Source: Xanthobacteraceae bacterium
Lineage (GTDB): Bacteria; Pseudomonadota; Alphaproteobacteria; Rhizobiales; Xanthobacteraceae
Reading direction: 5' to 3'
Length of the DNA: 64,000 nt
NCBI GenBank assembly: GCA_024508855.1
Contig: JANINJ010000078.1
Location: 1-64,000, forward strand
This document shows, piece by piece, positions 7,407 through 16,179 of this stretch (positions are counted from its first letter, which is position 1; each line of letters begins with the position of its first letter). Below the pieces are notes generated by a model. The model made no database searches, was not told the DNA's origin, and saw only the letters and a program-made list of their open reading frames with translations. Position numbers and translations under genes: made by a program.

Positions 7407-9068
7407 ATGAATCGCATCACCGGTCGTTCGGCGTTCCTCGCTTTGCTCAAGGACGAAGGCATTACGCATCTGTTCGGCAATCCGGGCACGACCGAATTGC
7501 CGATCATGCACGCGCTGAAGGATCATCCCGATCTCACTTACGTGATGGCGATGCAGGAAAGCCTCGTTGTGGCCATCGCCGACGGGTTCAGCCGCGCGTC
7601 CGGCCGTCTGGTCGCCTGCAACGTCCACGTTGCGCCGGGTTTGGGCAACGCCATGGGCTCGCTTTACAACGCGCAGTTCACCGGGACGCCGATGATCCTC
7701 ACCGCCGGCCAGCAGGAGCAGGGGCATGGCCTGATGGAGCCGCTGCTCTACGGGCCGCTGGTTCGTATGGCGGAGCCGCTGGTGAAATGGGCCGTCGAAG
7801 TCACGAGGCTCGAGGATTTGCCGCGCATCGTTCATCGCGCCGCCAAGATCGCAACCACGCCGCCGACCGGGCCAGTCTTCATTTCGCTGCCCGGCGATAT
7901 CCTCAATTGCGAGGCGGGAATAGATCTCGGGCATTCGACGCGCGTCGATACACGGGTACGGCCTTCCGAGGAATCGCTGCAGGCTTTGGCGCGACGTATT
8001 CTCAAGGCCGAGCGTCCGGTCATCATTGTCGGTGACGAGATCGTCAAAAGCGATGCGTTGGAAGAGGCCGCGCTGCTGGCGGCCACGCTGGGATGTCCGG
8101 TGTTGCAGCAATCGGCGCCTTATGGGTCTCACTTCCTCTCCGAGAGCCCCTGTTTCGTGGGCACGATCCCGCGCGTGCAGACGCAGGTCCGCGACATGCT
8201 TTCTGCCTACGACCTCATGGTCGTGCTGGGTGCCGATCCGCTGCGGATGTCGGTGCATAGCGAGGTCGAGCCGTTGCCCGCCGGATTGCCGATCGTGCAG
8301 GTGGGGTTGGTCGATTGGGATCTGGCCAAGAACTTTCCGGTCGAGATTGCCCTCAAGGCCGACGTGCGCGAAACGCTGCGCGATCTGGTTCCTGCGCTTC
8401 GGTCCGCGGGCGGCGCTGCGCTGGATGCGCGGGCCAAGAATGGAATCGAAGCGCTTGCTTCGAAAAACTGGACGGCGCGGCGAAAGGCGCTCGTTGCCGA
8501 GATCGAGAAAAACAAGGATCGCGCGCCGATCGATCCCGATTGGCTGGCGCTGCAGGTCGTCGATGCGATGCCGCCGAATGCCATTCTCGTCGACGAGGCG
8601 CTGACCTCGTCACGCTACATCCCGGCCTTGCGCGCGCATCGGGACCGCTTCGGCTATCACGGCCTTGCGTCGGGCGGCATCGGCTGGGGATTGCCGGCGT
8701 CGGTCGGTGCCAGCCTGGCCAACCCGGATCGTCCGGTGGTCTGCTACACCGGCGACGGCAGCGCGATGTATTCGATCCAGGCGCTGTGGACGGCAGCGCA
8801 CAGCAAATTGCCGCTGACCGTCGTGATCGTGAACAACGGCGGCTATCGCATCATCAAGCAGCGGCTATTGGCCTTTCACAAGGACGACAATTTTATCGGC
8901 ATGGATTTTCAGGATCCGCCGGTCGATTTCGTCGGGCTGGCGCGGTCGCTCGGACTCGAGGCTGCGCGCGTGACCGAACCGGGCAAACTCAAGCAGACGC
9001 TGAAGGAGGCGTTCAATCGGCCCGGCACCAAGCTGATCGAGGTGATGGTGGACGGCTCGGTCAAATAG
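7407..9068 (+). CDS. ThDP-dependent decarboxylase, benzoylformate decarboxylase-like
   Basis: 553 residues with the three domains of the acetolactate synthase/decarboxylase superfamily: Pyr domain about 1-165, central domain 190-320, PP domain 365-545. The ThDP-binding motif GDGSAMYSIQALWTAAHSKL...NNGG is present. The activating glutamate lies in AMQESLVVAIADG. From memory of the Pseudomonas putida benzoylformate decarboxylase sequence, His70 aligns with NVHVAPG and is kept, Ser26 becomes Thr in GNPGTTELP, and His281 falls on Ser in FLSESPCF. Substrate may therefore differ from benzoylformate. The ATG at 7407 was chosen because GGAGCTGGAG precedes it and the family N-terminus begins there. 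An upstream in-frame start at 7326 exists but adds unrelated residues. Confidence 0.8.
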   Translation: MNRITGRSAFLALLKDEGITHLFGNPGTTELPIMHALKDHPDLTYVMAMQESLVVAIADGFSRASGRLVACNVHVAPGLGNAMGSLYNAQFTGTPMILTAGQQEQGHGLMEPLLYGPLVRMAEPLVKWAVEVTRLEDLPRIVHRAAKIATTPPTGPVFISLPGDILNCEAGIDLGHSTRVDTRVRPSEESLQALARRILKAERPVIIVGDEIVKSDALEEAALLAATLGCPVLQQSAPYGSHFLSESPCFVGTIPRVQTQVRDMLSAYDLMVVLGADPLRMSVHSEVEPLPAGLPIVQVGLVDWDLAKNFPVEIALKADVRETLRDLVPALRSAGGAALDARAKNGIEALASKNWTARRKALVAEIEKNKDRAPIDPDWLALQVVDAMPPNAILVDEALTSSRYIPALRAHRDRFGYHGLASGGIGWGLPASVGASLANPDRPVVCYTGDGSAMYSIQALWTAAHSKLPLTVVIVNNGGYRIIKQRLLAFHKDDNFIGMDFQDPPVDFVGLARSLGLEAARVTEPGKLKQTLKEAFNRPGTKLIEVMVDGSVK

Positions 9069-9645
9069 CGCTCCGTGAGTTCGGCGTTGATTCGGGAACG
9101 GGATCGGGGCCGTGCTGCGGATCGAGCGGCTGGGTCGTTTCCAATTGTGCATCTGCGTCTAAATGCGCATCGCAATGCAGCAAAATCCGATGCCGCTAAT
9201 CGGCCGTTCGATGCGGATTGTCGGCTTCTGGCGGGGGCTTCCTCAAATCCGGATCACGGCGGCGCATTTGCACCCGTCGCGAGAAAACGCTGCACTGCAA
9301 GAGAAGCGTCAGTCATTTGACGCTACCTTAGGAGTATCGACTCCCGATATTCTCTGTGCGTCAATTACGAAAGTGTGGGTGGGAGTGATTGCCGGAGCGG
9401 TTGGCTTCTGGGGCGGCGCGTTGCTCCGACTTTGCCAGATCCTGTTTGGCATCATCACTGCCGTCGGGACGATGCGGGACGTTCGATGGTTTCTCCCGCG
9501 TGTGCCTGAGGGGATGCGCTTCATGACCATGGCGCATTTCGAATTGGCGGCGGGGGCCGCTCACGAGGACCGCATCGATCGTGCGGCCGAGCAATCTTAA
9601 CGGCGGACATGACCATCAAGGACATGCCGTAAGGGGGAGGGATAT
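9069..9645. other. 577-nt gap with no secure gene
   Basis: No recognisable gene. A rightward open frame (9163-9600) encodes a possible hydrophobic stretch VWVGVIAGAVGFWGGALLRL near 9373-9432, with moderate GC at third codon positions, but it has no convincing start site and no recognised family. A dyad GGAGT-ATCG-ACTCC lies at 9331-9344, just after TTGACG at 9318-9323, and could belong to the promoter of the MFS gene. A possible ribosome-binding site GGGGGAGGG precedes the MFS start at 9646. Confidence 0.4.
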
Positions 9646-11049
9646 ATGGGACTCTTATCGTTTCTCGATCGCGAACATACGGTAGCCGGGCCCGGCTATA
9701 ACCGATGGCTGGTGCCGCCCGCTGCCTTGTGCGTGCATCTGTGCATCGGCCAAGCCTACGCCTACAGCGTTTTCAATCTGCCGATGACCAAGCTGATCGG
9801 CATCACGCAATCGGCGCCGGACGATTGGAAGCTGACCGAACTGGGATGGATCTTCTCGATCGCGATTTTCTTCCTCGGTGTTTCGTCCGCGATATTCGGC
9901 CGCTGGGTCGAAGAGGGCGGTCCGCGCAAGGCGATGTTCGCCGCGGCGCTGTGCTGGGCCGGCGGCTTCTTCATTTCCGCCATCGGCGTGCAGGTTCATA
10001 ATCTCTGGCTGATTTATCTGGGCTATGGCGTGCTCGGGGGCATCGCGCTCGGCATCGGCTACATCTCGCCGGTCTCGACGCTGATCAAGTGGTTCCCGGA
10101 TCGTCCCGGCATGGCCACCGGCATGGCCATCATGGGCTTCGGCGGCGGCGCTTTCATCGCCTCGCCGCTGTCGGTGTGGCTGATGAGCAAGTTCAGTTCG
10201 CCGACCCACATCGGCGTGATGGAGACGTTCGTCGTGCTCGGTGTCGTCTATCTGTTCTTCATGATGGTCGGCTCGGCGCTGGTTCGCGTCCCGGCTCCAG
10301 GTTGGAAGCCGGAAGGATTCGTTCCGCCCAGGGAAAACAAGCTGATCACCAAGAACGACGTCTACGTTTACGATGCGCTGAAGACCCCGCAGTTCTGGCT
10401 GATCTGGTGGGTACTCTGCCTGAACGTCACCGCCGGCATCGGCGTGCTCGGCCAGGCTTCCGCCATGAGTCAGGAAATGTTCCCGGGGCACATCACCCCG
10501 GTAGCGGCGGCGGGCTTCGTCGGCCTGATGAGCCTATTCAACATGGGCGGCCGCTTCGTCTGGGCCTCGACCTCGGATTATATCGGCCGCCGCAACACCT
10601 ATTTCGTGTTCATGGTGCTCGGTTTCATCCTCTACTGCACGGTCCCCTATACCGGATCGATCGGCAGTGTGGTCGGGTTCGTGTGCTGCTTCCTCGTCAT
10701 CATCAGCATGTATGGCGGCGGCTTCTCCACGGTGCCGGCCTATCTCAAGGACATGTTCGGCACGCGATATGTCGGCGCTATCCACGGTCTGCTGCTGACG
10801 GCCTGGTCGATGGCCGGCATCTTCGGGCCGGTGCTGGTGAACTACATTCGCGAGTATAACGTCACCCACGGCGTTCCGAAGGCTCAGGCCTATAATACGA
10901 CGATGTACATCATGGCCGGCCTGCTGGTGATCGGCTTCATCTGCAATCTGCTGGTGAAGGCGGTCGATGCGCGCTTCCACATGAAGGACAACGAGACGGA
11001 ACGGGCTGCGGCCGATGTCGCTGCAGTCGGCAAGCCGGCAGGCGCATAG
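9646..11049 (+). CDS. MFS transporter of the oxalate/formate antiporter (OFA, OxlT-like) family
   Basis: 467 residues with about twelve hydrophobic segments. Typical OFA features are visible: an early AYAYSVFNLPM helix, the GWIFSIAIFFLGVSSAIFGRW loop-helix, GGIALGIGYISPVSTLIKWFPDRPGMATG between the third and fifth helices, and GGRFVWASTSDYIGRRNTYF in the central loop. The predicted role is inner-membrane exchange or symport of a small carboxylate. Oxalate/formate is the characterised family example, but many relatives carry other acids. The gene is followed after 12 nt by a 41-residue membrane peptide and then a strong terminator, which together form a compact unit. The preceding ThDP decarboxylase may act on the imported acid or its product. 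Confidence 0.88.
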   Translation: MGLLSFLDREHTVAGPGYNRWLVPPAALCVHLCIGQAYAYSVFNLPMTKLIGITQSAPDDWKLTELGWIFSIAIFFLGVSSAIFGRWVEEGGPRKAMFAAALCWAGGFFISAIGVQVHNLWLIYLGYGVLGGIALGIGYISPVSTLIKWFPDRPGMATGMAIMGFGGGAFIASPLSVWLMSKFSSPTHIGVMETFVVLGVVYLFFMMVGSALVRVPAPGWKPEGFVPPRENKLITKNDVYVYDALKTPQFWLIWWVLCLNVTAGIGVLGQASAMSQEMFPGHITPVAAAGFVGLMSLFNMGGRFVWASTSDYIGRRNTYFVFMVLGFILYCTVPYTGSIGSVVGFVCCFLVIISMYGGGFSTVPAYLKDMFGTRYVGAIHGLLLTAWSMAGIFGPVLVNYIREYNVTHGVPKAQAYNTTMYIMAGLLVIGFICNLLVKAVDARFHMKDNETERAAADVAAVGKPAGA

Positions 11050-11061
11050 GAGGAGAGGATC

Positions 11062-11187
11062 ATGCAAAGCGCACAACAAAATGGATCGTCGACGTTGAAG
11101 CTGATCCTCGCCTGGGGGTTTGTTGGAATACCGCTGCTCTGGGGCGTGCTGCAGACACTCAGTAACGCCATGAAGCTGTTCCAGTAG
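11062..11187 (+). CDS. Small membrane subunit accompanying the OxlT-like carrier
   Basis: 41-residue gene directly after the MFS gene, with an excellent ribosome-binding site AGGAGAGG ending 5 nt before its ATG. The protein has a polar N-terminus (MQSAQQNGSSTLK) followed by one transmembrane segment (LILAWGFVGIPLLWGVLQTL) and a short basic tail. Very short proteins of this kind are found downstream of OFA-family carriers in related bacteria and are annotated as an MFS small subunit. Spacing and the shared terminator support a role in assembly or activity of the carrier. That role is inferred, not shown by the sequence. Confidence 0.8.
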   Translation: MQSAQQNGSSTLKLILAWGFVGIPLLWGVLQTLSNAMKLFQ

Positions 11188-11212
11188 ACCACGGCAAAGA
11201 ACTATCGATACG

Positions 11213-11250
11213 CGGCCCGGTCCATCGAGTTGGATCGGGCCGTTTTCTTT
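11213..11250 (+). terminator. Rho-independent terminator of the OxlT-like unit
   Basis: A 12-bp stem (CGGCCCGGTCCA at 11213-11224 with TGGATCGGGCCG at 11231-11242, one G-U pair), a 6-nt loop TCGAGT and a following TTTTCTTT. It begins 25 nt after the small-subunit stop codon. Confidence 0.9.
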
Positions 11251-11328
11251 CGGCTGTGCTTCAACGGGTCCAATCCGGGAACTATCGCGATGCGCTGGAT
11301 TTAACCTTCATTCATCGGAGATGAGATC

Positions 11329-11631
11329 ATGGCGCGAAAATACTCACGCAAGGCATCTGCAAAAGTCGGCCGGGCGATGCGCAAGCGCAAGGCCGGCACC
11401 TTGAAGAGCGGAAAGTCCGGCAAGACCGTGAAGAGCCGGAAACAGGCAATTGCGATCGGCTTGTCCGAGGCACGCAAGGAGGGCAAGAAAGTCCCGCCCA
11501 AAAAGAAAGCCGCCAAGAAGAAGACTACGAAGAAGAAAACCGCCAAGAAGAAATCAGCAAAGCGAACCGCAAAAAAGAAGACTTCACGTAAAGCGAAAAG
11601 CCGCAAGACGGCACGCAAGTCGCGCAGATAG
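11329..11631 (+). CDS. Lysine-rich histone-like protein (DUF6496-type)
   Basis: 100 residues. The first half (MARKYSRKASAKVGRAMRKR to about residue 55, including KSRKQAIAIGLSEARKEGKK) matches the short domain of DUF6496 proteins. The second half is almost pure Lys/Arg/Ala/Thr (for example KKKAAKKKTTKKKTAKKK), like a eukaryotic histone H1 tail or bacterial HU/Hc1 tails. Predicted pI is very high and nucleic-acid binding is likely, though the function of the family is not established. It has a ribosome-binding site GGAGATGAG and its own gap after the upstream terminator. It is convergent with ku, whose product also has a basic C-terminal tail, so a DNA-protection or end-joining role is worth considering. 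Confidence 0.8.
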   Translation: MARKYSRKASAKVGRAMRKRKAGTLKSGKSGKTVKSRKQAIAIGLSEARKEGKKVPPKKKAAKKKTTKKKTAKKKSAKRTAKKKTSRKAKSRKTARKSRR

Positions 11632-11668
11632 TCATCACGCAATAGCTTCGGCTGATCTTGGTGAGGCG

Positions 11669-11694
11669 AAGGGCCGGCGACCTAGCCGGCCTTT
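11669..11694. terminator. Hairpin between convergent DUF6496 and ku genes
   Basis: 7-bp GC stem GGCCGGC (11672-11678) and GCCGGCC (11685-11691), extended by AAG/CTT-type pairs, with a 6-nt loop that contains the ku stop codon. A short TTT follows on the plus side. It is placed correctly to end both convergent transcripts, but the T-run is weak. Confidence 0.45.
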
Positions 11695-12548
11695 CGGTGT
11701 CTGGCGGTGGAGCGCGCCGCCTTCTTCGCCGGATGGGACGATCGCGATCGTGTGCGGCGCTTCGCAGGCGCCTTGCCCTTGAGGCTTCCGCGCAGGGCAT
11801 CCATCAAGCTGACGACGTTATCCCGCTTCTCGGCGCGCTCCGGCGCCTTCATGGGCTTGCCGGCGGCCTTGCGCTTGACCATGGCTTTCAGGGCGTTCTC
11901 GTATTCGTCCTTGAATTTCGACGGGTCGAAATGCGATGCCTTGCTGTCGAGAATATGCGACGCCAGTTCGATCATGTCCTTCGATATCCGGGGACTCTTG
12001 ATGTTGTCGAAATAATCGTCCTCGTCGCGAAGTTCGTAAGGATATCGCAAAGTCGTCCCCAGCAATCCCTTGCCCAGCGGCTCGATCGCGATGATGTGTT
12101 CGCGGTTCGACAGGACGATGCGCGCGAGCGCCACGCGGTCCTTGTCCTTCATGGCGTCGCGGATGACGGCAAAGGCGTCGGCGCCTTCCTTGCCGCTCGG
12201 TGTGAGATAGTAGGGGTTATCGAGATAACGCTTGTCGATCTCGGTCGCCGGCACAAAGCTGTCGATATCGATCGTATGCGTACTCTCGACCTGGATCGCA
12301 TCCAGTTCATCCTTGTCGATCGCTACCGACTTGCCCTTGCTCAGTTCATAGCCGCGCCCCTTCTGATCACCTTCGACGACGTCGCCGGTTTCGCTGTCGA
12401 TCATCTGCTGTTTCAGCCGGTTTCCGGTCTCGGTGTTGATCATATGGAAGCGAATTTTCTCGACGGATGTCGTGGCCGGATAAAGCGCGATCGGACACGA
12501 GACGAGTGAGAGCTTGAGATAGCCCTTCCAATATGCGCGCGGGGGCAT
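11682..12548 (-). CDS. ku: Non-homologous end-joining protein Ku
   Basis: 288-residue bacterial Ku homologue. It opens MPPRAYWKGYLKLSLVSCPI and continues with the Ku core beta-barrel pattern (GRGYELSKGKSVAIDKDELDAI split over about residues 70-95, and a YYLTPSGKEG region). It would form a homodimeric ring that binds DNA double-strand ends and recruits LigD. The C-terminus is basic (KRRTRSRSSHPAKKAARST), a known feature of extended bacterial Ku tails that aid DNA sliding. The ATG at 12548 sits after AGGAG; a GTG one codon earlier is also possible. It is divergent from ligD with only about 135 nt between them, consistent with shared control. Confidence 0.95.
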   Translation of the reverse strand: MPPRAYWKGYLKLSLVSCPIALYPATTSVEKIRFHMINTETGNRLKQQMIDSETGDVVEGDQKGRGYELSKGKSVAIDKDELDAIQVESTHTIDIDSFVPATEIDKRYLDNPYYLTPSGKEGADAFAVIRDAMKDKDRVALARIVLSNREHIIAIEPLGKGLLGTTLRYPYELRDEDDYFDNIKSPRISKDMIELASHILDSKASHFDPSKFKDEYENALKAMVKRKAAGKPMKAPERAEKRDNVVSLMDALRGSLKGKAPAKRRTRSRSSHPAKKAARSTARHRKAG

Positions 12549-12684
12549 CACGATCTCCTAGAAGGCTGCGGGCTGATGAGCGAATGCCATGGACGGTCGA
12601 CTAACTGGAACTTCAATGGATATTATGAGTTTTTGTTCCAATGCGTTGGAGCGATCCGACGACGAAGTGGTTTGTGTTGCCTGA

Positions 12685-15363
12685 TTGGAAACCGCCGTGG
12701 ACGATCTCGCCAAGTATAAGAGCAAACGTGATTTCACCAAGACCGAAGAGCCGAGCGGGCGGGCGAAGGTGGCTCGGTCGCAGCGGCGGCGCTTCGTGAT
12801 CCAGAAGCACGATGCCACCCGGCTGCATTACGACCTGCGGCTGGAATTGGATGGCGTGTTCAAATCCTGGGCGGTGACGCGCGGACCGTCGCTCGATCCG
12901 CACGACAAGCGCCTCGCGGTGGAAGTCGAGGATCATCCGCTCGACTACGGCGACTTCGAAGGCACGATTCCGAAAGGCCAATACGGCGGCGGCACCGTTC
13001 AATTGTGGGACCGCGGCTTCTGGTATTCCGACGATCCGGAGAAGGGACTGAAGAAGGGCGATCTCAAGTTCACGCTCGATGGTCAGAGGTTGCATGGCAG
13101 CTGGGTGCTGGTCCGCATGCGCCACGATCGCAACGGTGGCAAGCGAACCAACTGGTTGCTGATCAAGCATCGCGACGAGTTTGCAAAGGAAGGCAAGGCG
13201 AACACGATCCTCGACAACGATGCCTCGGTTGCGTCGGGGCGGAGCATGAAACAGATCGCAACCGGAAAGGGTAAAGGGCCGAAGCCGTTCATGCTGGCCA
13301 AACAGGCGCGCGCCGATGCGGGTGCGGTCTGGGACTCGAGCGAGGGGCTCGCGGCCGAGAAAAGAGCCGACGGGAAGGCGGGTTCGTCGTCCGCAGCGAT
13401 TCCCAAATCGAAACGAAAGACATCGGTTGCCAAGGCGAGACGGGCCGCCATGCCTGATTTCGTTGCGCCTCAGCTTTGCCAATCGGTCGGCACTCCTCCA
13501 TCCGGGAGCGGATGGGGCCATGAAGTCAAGTTCGACGGTTATCGTGTTCAGCTTCGCGTATCCAACGGCGAGGTCACGCTGAAGACGCGGAAGGGACTCG
13601 ATTGGACGGACAAGTTCTCGGCGATCGCCAAGGAAGCCGCCAAACTTCCCGACGCGATGATCGACGGCGAGATCGTTGCGGTGGACAAGGATGGAAATCC
13701 CGATTTTTCCGCGCTTCAGGCCGCGCTTTCCGAGCAAAAGACCGATCGGCTCATCTTCTTCGCATTCGACCTGTTGTTTGCCGATGGGCTGGATCTGCGG
13801 CCGTTGCCGCTTGTCGAACGAAAGGAGCGCCTCCAGAGACTGCTGGAAGGACGACGTGCCAAGGCGCGCAGCCTGATCCGGTATGTCGGTCATCTCGAAG
13901 CCGATGGCCCCGCTGTATTGCAATCGGCCTGCGCCATGTCGTTGGAGGGCATTGTCTCGAAGCGGCTGGATGCGCCGTATCGCTCCGGCCGCTCGGATGA
14001 CTGGACCAAGGCGAAATGCCGGGCGGGCCACGAGGTTGTCCTCGGCGGCTGGAAAAGCAATGCCGGGAAATTCCGGTCCTTGATGGCCGGCGTGCCGCGC
14101 GGCGATCACCTGGCTTATGTCGGTGTGGTCGGCACTGGCTTTGGGCAAGCCACGGTGAAGCAGATTATGCCGGCGTTGAAAGCGCAGGCTGCGAACGAAA
14201 GTCCGTTTGGCGGCGAGGGCGCCCCGCGCAAGGAGCGCGGCATGCACTGGCTCAAGCCTACGCTGGTTGCGGAAATCGAATTTGCCGGATGGACGGGCGG
14301 CGGAATGGTGCGGCAAGCCGCGTTCAAAGGCTTGCGCGCAGACAAGTCGGCGGATGAAGTCAGGGTCGATGAACCGGTGGTAGCCGCCGTCGCCAAGCCA
14401 GACTCGCGGCGGCCCCACGGAGCAAAGGGTGGCCGTAAGATGTCTCCTCAGGCGTCGAATTCGTCGGTGGTGATGGGCCTCGCCATATCCAAGCCCGACA
14501 AGGAATTGTGGCCCGCGAACGACGACAGCAAGCCGGTCACCAAACTCGATCTCGCGCACTACCTGGAGCAGGTCGGTGACTGGATGATGCCTCACATCAA
14601 GGGGCGGCCCTGCTCGATCGTGCGTGCGCCGGATGGCATCGGAGGCGATACCTTCTTCCAGCGTCACGCCATGCCGGGCACATCCGACCTGCTCGAACTC
14701 GTGAAGGTCTCCGGCGATCGCAAGCCTTATCTGGAAATCGATCGCGTGGAAGGGCTGGCTGCGGTTGCCCAGATCGGCGGCCTCGAATTGCATCCCTGGA
14801 ATTGCGCGCCCGGAGAACCGGAGACACCTGGCCGGCTGGTATTCGATCTCGACCCGGCGCCGGACGTTGCATTCGCCGAGGTCGTCGGCGCGGCGCTGGA
14901 GATGCGGGATCGGCTCGCCGATGCCGGCCTCCATGCATTTTGCAAGACGACCGGCGGCAAGGGACTGCATGTGGTGACGCCGCTGGCGAACAGCAAGGGC
15001 GGCGTTACATGGAAGGAAGCAAAAGCCTTCGCCCAGCACATCTGCAAGCAGATGGTGGATGACGATCCGGAGCGTTATCTGCTCAACATGTCGAAGAAGC
15101 TGCGTCGCGGAAAGATATTCCTCGACTATCTGCGCAACGATCGGATGTCGACTGCGGTCGCAGTGCTCTCGCCGCGAGCACGCCAGGGCGCCCCGGTGTC
15201 GATGCCGTTGACGTGGGCTCAGGTAAGGAAAGATCTGGATCCGAAACGCTTCTCGATATGGACGGTGCCATCGTTGCTTAAAAAGACCCGCGCCTGGCGG
15301 GGATATGATGATGCAGCAGTACCGCTGAGAGCCGCGATGAAGAAAGCGGCCCTCAGCGGATGA
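12685..15363 (+). CDS. ligD: ATP-dependent DNA ligase D (phosphoesterase-ligase-polymerase)
   Basis: 892 residues with all three NHEJ domains in the order PE-LIG-POL. In the phosphoesterase domain His42, His48, Asp50, Arg52, His84 and Tyr88 fall on the same numbers as the catalytic residues of Pseudomonas aeruginosa LigD (from memory). This supports the TTG start at 12685 over the GTG four codons later. The ligase domain has the nucleotidyl lysine Lys282 in EVKFDGYR and the later motif [17 protein letters not shown]. The primase-like polymerase domain begins near residue 600 and has the metal-binding DLDP at about 721-724. It partners with Ku at DNA breaks. A hydrophilic linker (about 215-260) joins PE and LIG. 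Confidence 0.95.
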   Translation: METAVDDLAKYKSKRDFTKTEEPSGRAKVARSQRRRFVIQKHDATRLHYDLRLELDGVFKSWAVTRGPSLDPHDKRLAVEVEDHPLDYGDFEGTIPKGQYGGGTVQLWDRGFWYSDDPEKGLKKGDLKFTLDGQRLHGSWVLVRMRHDRNGGKRTNWLLIKHRDEFAKEGKANTILDNDASVASGRSMKQIATGKGKGPKPFMLAKQARADAGAVWDSSEGLAAEKRADGKAGSSSAAIPKSKRKTSVAKARRAAMPDFVAPQLCQSVGTPPSGSGWGHEVKFDGYRVQLRVSNGEVTLKTRKGLDWTDKFSAIAKEAAKLPDAMIDGEIVAVDKDGNPDFSALQAALSEQKTDRLIFFAFDLLFADGLDLRPLPLVERKERLQRLLEGRRAKARSLIRYVGHLEADGPAVLQSACAMSLEGIVSKRLDAPYRSGRSDDWTKAKCRAGHEVVLGGWKSNAGKFRSLMAGVPRGDHLAYVGVVGTGFGQATVKQIMPALKAQAANESPFGGEGAPRKERGMHWLKPTLVAEIEFAGWTGGGMVRQAAFKGLRADKSADEVRVDEPVVAAVAKPDSRRPHGAKGGRKMSPQASNSSVVMGLAISKPDKELWPANDDSKPVTKLDLAHYLEQVGDWMMPHIKGRPCSIVRAPDGIGGDTFFQRHAMPGTSDLLELVKVSGDRKPYLEIDRVEGLAAVAQIGGLELHPWNCAPGEPETPGRLVFDLDPAPDVAFAEVVGAALEMRDRLADAGLHAFCKTTGGKGLHVVTPLANSKGGVTWKEAKAFAQHICKQMVDDDPERYLLNMSKKLRRGKIFLDYLRNDRMSTAVAVLSPRARQGAPVSMPLTWAQVRKDLDPKRFSIWTVPSLLKKTRAWRGYDDAAVPLRAAMKKAALSG

Positions 15364-15369
15364 TTGTCG

Positions 15370-15534
15370 TTACAACTTGCCGAGCAGCAGCAGGATGAGC
15401 AGAATCACGATAATGACGCCGAGGCCGCCGCCGCCATAATAGCCGGTCCCGTAGAACGGTCCGCCGCCAATACCGCTAAAGCCGCCAAGCAAAGCGATGA
15501 CGAGAATGATCAGAATAATCGTGCCTATCGACAT
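15370..15534 (-). CDS. DUF3309 small glycine-rich membrane protein
   Basis: 54-residue gene from ATG 15534 to TAA 15370. Two hydrophobic segments (TIILIILVIALLGG and LGVIIVILLILLLLGKL) flank a glycine/tyrosine-rich loop (GGGPFYGTGYYGGGG). This is the standard layout of DUF3309 proteins, which are common in alphaproteobacteria and often stress-related, though their role is not known. It is convergent with ligD, the two stop codons being 6 nt apart. Confidence 0.8.
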   Translation of the reverse strand: MSIGTIILIILVIALLGGFSGIGGGPFYGTGYYGGGGLGVIIVILLILLLLGKL

Positions 15535-15678
15535 TGAAATCTCCTCAGCCGAGTTCGTACAAATCAGAACGTCGGAGAGAAAACTGTTATGCGACGGTAA
15601 TGTTCCAGGTTGCGGACTCGGGTGTCCGATAACAGTCGGAAATTGAGAAGCTCCAAGAGAGATGCGAAAGGCATTGCC

Positions 15679-15990
15679 ATGTCAGCGCCATTGATTGTTT
15701 CCATTCCGCATCGCCTCGGACGCGACGAAGCCATTCGTCGTCTCAAGTCCGGGCTTTCGCGCGCGGCGGCCAGTGTGCCGGTGCTGAACGTCGATGAGGA
15801 AAGCTGGGAAGGCGATCGCATGATGTTTCGCGTTCGTGCGCTTGGCCAGGCGGCCCACGGTCAGGTCGATGTGGCAGACGATCATGTGCGGCTGGAAGTC
15901 ACTCTGCCGTGGCTGTTGCAGCGCTTTGCAGAGGCTGCCCAGGCGGCGATCAAGCATCGTGGGCGCCTGCTGCTGGAGAAGCGTCCCTGA
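15679..15990 (+). CDS. Polyhydroxyalkanoic acid system family protein (PHA_gran_rgn)
   Basis: 103 residues. The N-terminus MSAPLIVSIPHRLGRDEAIR, the central DGDRMMFRVRALGQAAHGQVDV-like beta region and the C-terminal LPWLLQRFAEAAQAAIKHRG helix match the short polyhydroxyalkanoate-system family (PF09650). The family is thought to act at or near storage granules, but its biochemical role is not defined. The ATG at 15679 begins the family match; upstream codons in the same frame do not. Followed by a terminator, so it is probably a single-gene unit. Position beside glucan storage genes may be coincidence. Confidence 0.75.
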   Translation: MSAPLIVSIPHRLGRDEAIRRLKSGLSRAAASVPVLNVDEESWEGDRMMFRVRALGQAAHGQVDVADDHVRLEVTLPWLLQRFAEAAQAAIKHRGRLLLEKRP

Positions 15991-16135
15991 TGTCACCCAA
16001 ACATGCAGGCGTGCGGCGGAGAGCCTGCATTGCCTGTGAAAAAGCGGTGAAGGCAGCTTGTCGGTAACGAATTTCTGGAAATATCTTGAAGTGCGGGGGG
16101 AGGGAACCGAACTTTGAGTCGGCACGACGTCCGTG

Positions 16136-16175
16136 AGGCCGTCCGGCTGGTCGATCCCGGGCGGCCTTTTTGTTT
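16136..16175 (+). terminator. Rho-independent terminator
   Basis: Stem AGGCCG (16136-16141) with CGGCCT (16162-16167), an inner CCGG/CCGG pairing, and a run TTTTTGTTT. It is about 145 nt after the PHA-system gene and just before the convergent end of glgX. Confidence 0.65.
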
Positions 16176-16179
16176 GCCC

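Noticed and set aside
12606-12640. TGGAAC...GTTCCA inverted repeat between ku and ligD as a damage-response operator
   Set aside because: The 6-bp arms are 23 nt apart and do not fit the alphaproteobacterial LexA box (GTTC-N7-GTTC); probably chance.
12613-15039. Very long open frame (over 800 codons) on the minus strand opposite ligD
   Set aside because: It is the mirror of a high-GC coding gene. It has no family resemblance and is rich in Arg/His/Pro, while the plus strand encodes an intact LigD.
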